Source: Cryptocoryne crispatula var. balansae
Lineage: Eukaryota; Streptophyta; Magnoliopsida; Alismatales; Araceae
Length of the DNA stretch: 64,000 nt
Direction: 5' to 3'
Assembly (NCBI GenBank): GCA_036172225.1
Contig: CM069918.1
Location: 26,574,561-26,638,560 of the forward strand
Positions 58,071 through 64,000 of this stretch are shown in pieces. How positions within the stretch are numbered: the first letter of the stretch is position 1; every line of letters begins with the position of its first letter. Below the pieces are notes generated by a model. The model had not been told where the DNA came from. It did not search any database and worked only from the letters and a program-made list of their open reading frames with translations. A program made the translations under genes and the position numbers.

Positions 58071-59060
58071 GCCCATTCATTCCCTTTGAGTACCCTCTAC
58101 GTTGGTCTACAGAAAGCCATCTTTTAGCCCCAAGGGCACCCTTCATTTGGCCATCACAAAAATAGCCCCTTGCTGTCCCCAAAAACAGGCCTCTAAACCA
58201 GCCCCTTGTGCACCCTTTTGGCCCTCCATGTCGGCACCTAAACTTTCCACTATCATGCCTGGTTCGACCCCACTGATGGTCACATGAACATACACCTCCT
58301 GCCTCCCCCAATCAGGCCCCAAATGGCATGCAAAACAGGCCCCCTGTTGGCCCAAGTTCTGCCCCCCTTGTGAGCACCCATGTCAGGCCCCTTTGATGGT
58401 CACCTAATTTGCCCAACGTGCAACACAACCAAGATAGATTTTACTGCACCCTAAGCAAACCAAACATCCTCTTTAATGTGTAGAAAGAGGGGTGACAGCC
58501 TGGGCATCTTGGAATCCACTAGACGGGCCAAGAGTTAAGCTAGGTGGCCCTAATTTCCACCCATCAAATGCCTTTGCACAGCCCTATTTGGCCATCGAAA
58601 TAGTCCAAGTTCTGCCCACCTGAGTAGCATCCGAACATAAGCCCCCTTTCAGCCCATGTTTGGCCTATCAAAATACACCTTAATCAGGTCCTTGTGTGCC
58701 CCCTTGGTGGCCCTTCAACACAGCACATGAATGGCAAAAGAAGTCAGCCCATTGATAGCTCTAAGAAATAGCACCAAAATAGATCCTTCTTCAGCTCTCT
58801 ACATGGAGGTTTGCACCACCTGCTACTGTTGCAAGAAAAAACCAAAAATGGCAAAGGCATACAGGTTATGAAGCTGGCCATTTTGGCCTTGAAGTGCTAC
58901 AAATAGGCCATGCTGGCCCTTGAAGAGCAAATCAGGCCGCCAGGGCCCAAGATGTTTAAAACAGGCCAACTGGGCCAAGAGGACTTGAAGACCAGCCTTA
59001 CCAGGCTGACATGACATGAAGACCGTCTCATTGTGCTGTTTACATGAAGCTGGCCCATTG
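58071..59060. repeat. Degenerate CCCC/GGCC-rich repeats
   Basis: Irregular units of about 30-40 bp with AACAGGCCCC, AGCCCCTTG and CTGGCCCATTGGGCC words. A much shorter counterpart follows copy 2 at 63265-63390. The unit resembles the GGGCCC cores of the minisatellites elsewhere in the window. Confidence 0.55.
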
Positions 59061-59400
59061 GGCCTTGGACATTTAAAAATCACACTCAACTAAATCTGAA
59101 GGCGAAATGCCAAAATTAAATAAGGGGTTAGCACCACCACGTGGGCGCTCCACCTTGGGCGGCTCATCCGGCTTCCACTGGAATGCTGACCCGGATGTAG
59201 GCGCGGGCCGGCTCCCATTGCAGAAGATCCTTCCCACTACTTGGAAAGTCAAAAGAATATGCCATGTAGGATGGGTAAAAAATTCCACACCAATCAGAAA
59301 AAAAGGCGGCATGCTATCAAAATTTTCCCGGTCAAGTGGGATTTTACACCAAAGGAAAGGGCATTGACACATTTACACTTTGACAAGCATTATTGATGGC
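59061..59400. other. Locally unique segment with an 86-codon open frame
   Basis: 59107-59367 is open on the plus strand, starting ATGCCAAAATTAAATAAG and containing GFHWNADPDVGAGRL. The opposite strand is open too. No family is recognised, and it has no visible counterpart in the right-hand copy. It could be a captured fragment or chance. Confidence 0.3.
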
Positions 59401-60109
59401 ATATGAACTGTCACATATCAGATGTACATCAGCATGAATATTTCAATTGAATGAAGGTTCAAGTGCAAACTCAGCTTGACATGTGTCCAAAAATCAACAC
59501 AATTGAACTGAACTGAATAAGAACACTTCAAATTTGAGCTCTCACTTAAATAAACCTTAAAATACAGCTTAAAATGTGTTATTAAATCTGAAAGTGTAAT
59601 AACAATCAGGTTTAATATAGTTTGAACATTCAAATTCAAAACACTTAAACCATTGAAACATAATTTTTTTTAAACAAGTGGAAATCAAATAATTTACAAA
59701 ATCAAATAAGACATGTTAACTACACCTCAAAACAACTTCAATCCATCTTAAAAATACATAAATTCAGGTTATTAACAATATGAAGATCAAACTTATTCAA
59801 GTTGAATAAAAGTTAAAAATGTTTAAAACATACCAAACACACCCGAATCGGTATTAAAACCTCAACCGGTATAAGAAAACAACATAAAAATGACACAACT
59901 CATGTCATCTAAAATTAAACAAGTCAAATTGATCAATGCATCTCAAATTTCAAAATCAAAACAAAATAAAACAAACTTCACCCAATCAAAATAAAAACAA
60001 CAGAAACAAACCAAATCAAAATGAATCAACATTAAAATTCAAATCAAACTTGAAATCTACATTTCAAGCCTAATGAAATCAAACTCAAATAAATTAAATA
60101 ACAAACTTG
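59401..60109. other. A-rich, probable U3 or internal region
   Basis: Dominated by AAATCAAA and AAACAAA words. The part from about 59640 is similar, inverted, to 63760-64000 (TTTGATTTGGTTGA and TTGTTTGGTTTGAG). Confidence 0.45.
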
Positions 60110-60470
60110 TTCTTGTTCGCATCTCATCGAGCCCGAAAGGCCAGGGCCCATTGTGTTCTTTATGCGTTGTGTATATGCACGCTCTCATCAACAAGATCGC
60201 TATAGCAGTTAATTAAGGGTGTTTGAGTGTTTGCTCAATGTAAATGAACATCGGATATTTGCACCATCCGATGGAGAGAGGTCAAAAATATTTTCACAGA
60301 ACCCGAACCTCAGTTCTATACTCTTCTAATATAACCCGACTATCTAGTATCTTTATAGGCTATCACCTATTTTGCTAGAAAACTTGGATGTCGATATTTC
60401 AAAACATACAAAAAACAAAAAAAAAATATTTTCAAAGAATCAATAATATTCTCAAGGTTCTCACATTTAC
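60110..60470 (-). repeat. Inverted repeat, left arm, with promoter-like TATA
   Basis: Reverse complement of 63409-63735: GGATGGTGCAAATATC, TATAGAACTGAGGTTC, TTTTCTAGCAAAATAGGTG and GCATAAAGAACACAA occur in both. A minus-strand CCTATAAAG lies at about 60351-60359. Confidence 0.8.
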
Positions 60471-60499
60471 CTAGGTTCAAAGGATTGAGACAAAAAATG

Positions 60500-61512
60500 G
60501 ACGCAAGAGCCTGATGAAAGAAGGTGGGCCTAATTGAAGGAGGTGGGGCACATTGGCCCAATTCAAGAAGGTGGAATGGGATTGCAATCTTGAATTTTGA
60601 TGATGATGATGATGGGATCTTAGGCCCTATTCAAAAAAAAATATTTAAGGGGCCTAATGGCCCATTTTGGGGCATGAGTTGTACAACGGCTATTTTTAGA
60701 AAGGTGAGGTGTGTAATGGCCCAATTTGGGAGGTTGAGGGTCATAAAGGCCAGGTTAATGGTGGTGAGTAGGCGATGCCTAGTTGAAGGAGATGGGCATA
60801 AAGGCCTATTTTAAGAAGGTAAGAATAGGCTCACAGGCCAGATTTGGGTGATGAAGCCTAGATGGGACAAACGATGGGCCATGGGCTTGGTCGAGAAGGG
60901 TGATGGGGCCATGGGCCCAATTAAGAGAATTGGTAAGAAAATAGACCCAATTTGGCAAGATAGGGGGCACAATGACCCAATTCTAGAAAGACAAGGAAAG
61001 CGATGGCCCAATTTCTAGAAGATGATGACATGATGGCCCAATTTGAGAAGATAAGGGTGCGATGGCCTAATTGAAAGATGAGGAGGGGTGCGACGGCTGA
61101 TTGAAAGATGAATGGCATGATGGCTTGACTGAGGTGCAAAGGCATGATGGCGTAACTTGAGCGCGATGGCTCAAATGAAAAAGGTTAAAAGACATGAATG
61201 AAAACTTTAAAAGTATGGGCACAGTGGCCCAAAATATGTGTGATGAAAAACATTGGCACAATGGCCCTATTAAAAAAGCACGATTAAAGACATGGGTGCA
61301 ATGGCCCGATTAATAAGCATGATAAAAAATATAAGTGTAGCTATTCATTTAGAAAAAAAACATGATTAAAAACAAGGGCACAATAGGCCTATTAAAAAAA
61401 CATGATTGTAAAAGAGGAGAGAGTTGAGTGCATGGGCCTAGTTTGGTGATATGGGCGTGAGGGCACGATTGTTGAGGATGAGCACATGGAATTGATTTGG
61501 AAGGATGGGCAC
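60500..61512. repeat. Third minisatellite array
   Basis: Degenerate 26-35 bp repeats with cores like GGCACAATGGCCCAATTTGA and an A/G-rich spacer. It is more A/T-rich than the array at 1-1068 but has the same core plan. It ends exactly at TGTTGACTCC (61513), the probable LTR 3' end in minus orientation. In the first family (10575-11140) the array likewise lies between LTR and gag. Confidence 0.8.
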
Positions 61513-63400
61513 TGTTGACTCCAAAATTTTCCATTCAGCTTGTACAACTCAAATTTGAGCAATACCGAAGTTGGTATGAAAATCTGAAATAGATTCGATA
61601 AAATAAGGACCAAATGGCACAAATAAGCTCTAGAAATGCCTTGAAATGGCTGAATAGGTCCCAAATAGCCAATATAATGAGCTCATTGCATAACTCGGAT
61701 CAAGAGCTTCACAATGGTGCCTAAAACATAGAAAATGAACACCGAAGGGTAGCAATGACCATTTTCTCCCAACACTTCAGGGCAAATTAAGACTCTATCA
61801 AAAAGATCCAACTTCACCACATTGTCAATACAAGACAGAGCTAGGCAATGCTCAAAATGGATCAAAAATCTATCCACTTGTTAGAAAGTTATTCAGAAAA
61901 GATCAAATCTAAGTAGAAATCCATACCATGTCACCTTAAGGACATAATGGTCTGATCAATTTCTAGATCAGCTTACAGAATGAATATTTCAAATTTTCGA
62001 TCCATGACTTTAGTCTCAAAAATATTGATGCATTAAAAATAAAATTTGGTCAATAGAATGATTTAATTGCACTCAATTGCAATTGTCGGTGTTATCGATG
62101 GTCAAGATCACAATGATCGGGGGAGTCAACAAAATTAGAGGTCTGATGTAATTCAAGAGTTCTTGGCCATACATCATGATGGAACACATATCAATGGTCA
62201 TCAGGGCACATTCTAGATTGTCTAGACGATTTCAGGGTTTAGTTACTTGATTCTAGCTAGAATTAACAATGTCCGTTGAATTGAGAGCATTTTCATCAAC
62301 AAACCGGATCAGCCCTCTCTCTCTTTGTGTGCACATCAGCCTATGCCTTGGTGCATATCATCTTTCCCAAACTTCTTCTTTAATTGGAATTCTTCAGAGG
62401 AATACTTCTTTATAAGATAGAACTTTTACCCTTATCCTATCTCACCTTATCACCTAATCTCCTATCCATCTTATCCCCTAGACTCGCCAACTAATGGAAG
62501 ACTAGAGAGCAGGATTAAGTGTGACAACTCCAACAGATTGTGCACACAAGCACCTAGAAAATAGGGCTTGGTGAACAGCCATTCTCTCTCTCACCTCACC
62601 CATGCACACTTCTAGCTGGTTGTGACTCCCTTTGGCCTAGAATTCTTTCCATAAAAGACCTCTTATTGCACTAGGAATCTCAACCCTTATCCCATCAGAT
62701 CTTATTCCTAAGACTTCCTATTAGGAGGGAGATTGTGCTAACAAAAAGGGCTGGCCACACCCATCTCTCACCTGACCATCAGATTGAGCACCTACAACCC
62801 CATCTTTCTCTCTCTCTCTCTCTCTCCTAGTGTGTGACAACATCCTCCCTCCCTCTCTTGAGCCTAGTGTGCACCCCAGCAGGAGCTCCCTTCTCTCTTT
62901 CTCCAACAGTAGCTATAGCAAGGAGAAGAAGAAGAAAAAAAAGTAGGCGCACCTCGCTTCCTCCATCACCTACACAAGGTGCGGAAGAAAAAAGGATAAG
63001 GCTTCCTCCTCATCCAATGACAGCACCAATACTAGTAGGAGGTCTCCCTTGTGTGGCCTCTCCTTCATGCTCTAGCAATGCCTGCACACCAAGGAGAAGA
63101 AGAAGGACAAGCTTTCTTATATCTCTAGCAGCTTCCTGTGCAAGCAGAAGCAAAGAAAAAGGCAAAGAGAAAAAGGTAAGAAAAAGAGAGCAAGATGTAG
63201 TCCTTTTCTCTTCTCCTCCCTGTTTTCCTTCTCTTCTCAACCCCTCTCTATGGCCAAGTGATCTCCTAAACAGCCCCTTGTGTGCCCCTTAAGGCCACCC
63301 AAATAGGTTCCTAACTTGCCCTCCTACATGCCTCCTTGTTGGCCTTCAAAAACACCACTTCTGTCCCCTTAAGCTGAACCTGAAACCAGTGCGTTGCACA
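61513..63400 (-). mobile_element. Long direct repeat, copy 2 (probable LTR, minus orientation)
   Basis: It starts TGTTGACTCCAAAATTTTCC, similar to the inverted 3' terminus TGTCGACTC of the first family, and matches 56300-58070 over about 1.7 kb. The right part has (CT)n at about 62807-62827, a GA-rich stretch with AGGTAAGA and CCCTTCTC words. The outer end was not found. No primer-binding site is visible left of 61513. Confidence 0.5.
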
Positions 63401-63408
63401 TTTGTGAG

Positions 63409-63735
63409 AACCTCAAAATTGTTTTTCAAAGATTTTGAAAAGAGATTGCTTTTGTGTTTGAAATATCATGTCTAAATTTTCTAGCAAAATAGGTGGTAGC
63501 CTATAAAAGTACTCGATAGTTTGTTGATATAATAAAAATATAGAACTGAGGTTCAAGTTTTATGAAAAAATTTGTTTTAATCTCTCTTTGTCGGATGGTG
63601 CGAATATCTAATATTCATTTACAAAGAGCAACTACTCGAATGCCCTTGATTAACTACCATAGCGACCTATTTGTCGAGAAAATGCGTATCCACAACATGT
63701 AAAGAACACAAAAGGCTCCAACTTTTCAAGCCCGA
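63409..63735 (+). repeat. Inverted repeat, right arm
   Basis: Reverse complement of 60110-60470, in the orientation TTTTCTAGCAAAATAGGTGG, then CCTATAAAAG, then CGGATGGTGCGAATATC. Confidence 0.8.
63502..63508 (+). promoter_or_regulatory. Probable TATA box
   Basis: TATAAAA within a block conserved in both arms of the inverted repeat, followed about 40 bp later by the conserved TATAGAACTGAGGTTC. It is probably an LTR core promoter. Confidence 0.4.
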
Positions 63736-64000
63736 AGAGATGTGAACAAATTTGTTATTTTAAATTTGTTAGAGATTGTTTTTATTTAGTTTGAAGTTGA
63801 TTTCAAAATTGCGTTAGATTTGAATTTTATGTTGTTTGGTTTGAGTTGTTGAGTTTTGGTTGTTTTTATTTGAAATGGTTGAAAGGTGTTTTGTTTTCTT
63901 TGAGTTATGATGAACTTTAGATGTGTTGATAAATCTTGATTTGTTTGATTTGGTTGACTTGTGTTAAGTCATTTTTATGTTGTTTTCTTATGAAAGGTTG
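63736..64000. other. T/G-rich end of the window
   Basis: Similar, inverted, to the A-rich block near 59640-60109. The element continues past the window. Confidence 0.4.

Noticed and set aside
62807..62827. CT run as a regulatory GAGA-type element
   Set aside because: It is a simple microsatellite inside an LTR-type repeat, with nothing linking it to a gene.

Overview
The window reads as a transposon-dominated stretch of a flowering-plant nuclear genome. Reasons: plant-type CACTA (En/Spm) elements with TNP2 transposases, Ty3/gypsy and Ty1/copia LTR-retrotransposon remains, hAT-, Mutator- and Harbinger-like non-autonomous elements, introns in the transposase genes, and many microsatellites. 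No bacterial operon, CRISPR array, rRNA or tRNA gene was seen. I cannot name the species. I see no intact host gene; one small open frame split by two transposons is the only candidate.

Layout. 1-1.3 kb: a GC-rich minisatellite. 1.6-17.6 kb: several copies of one gypsy family (tentatively Tat/Ogre-like) in opposite orientations. A minus-strand gag, leader and LTR are followed by a minus LTR fused tail-to-tail with a plus LTR at about 8422, then a plus-strand leader and gag. The plus gag is split by an antisense solo LTR (13374-16734, duplication GGGGG), which itself carries a hAT-like element (15060-15898). 17.6-19.1 kb is AT-rich with nothing recognised. 19.1-27.6 kb: a foldback-like inverted repeat whose centre holds a GC-rich TIR element and whose right arm holds complete CACTA element 1 (20634-27505, duplication ACT). 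28-33 kb: a second foldback, a triplicated 0.5 kb tandem repeat, a Mutator-like MITE and a hAT-like element (31269-33017, duplication AAGAAATT). 33.9-45.6 kb: CACTA element 2 (duplication CTA), carrying a TNP2 gene and a second gene with a Ulp1/C48 cysteine-protease domain. 46-49 kb: more MITEs, one forming nested hairpins. 49-51 kb: a copia PBS and gag remnant. 51-56 kb: LTR pieces of the gypsy family, including a solo LTR (52062-54470, duplication GGTAG). 56-64 kb: long direct and inverted repeats of another LTR-type family, plus a third minisatellite array.

All recognised coding sequences are transposon genes and all are damaged by stops, frameshifts or deletions. Several stops are TGA or TAG where a tryptophan codon is expected, and LTR ends show TG to TA, as expected for long-methylated, silenced transposons. 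Nesting gives a relative order of events: gypsy gag, then solo LTR, then hAT; foldback, then CACTA 1; small open frame, then MITE and CACTA 2.

Limits: boundaries given to the base are those where I could see both ends and a target-site duplication. The others are approximate, and family names rest on motif reading without database comparison.
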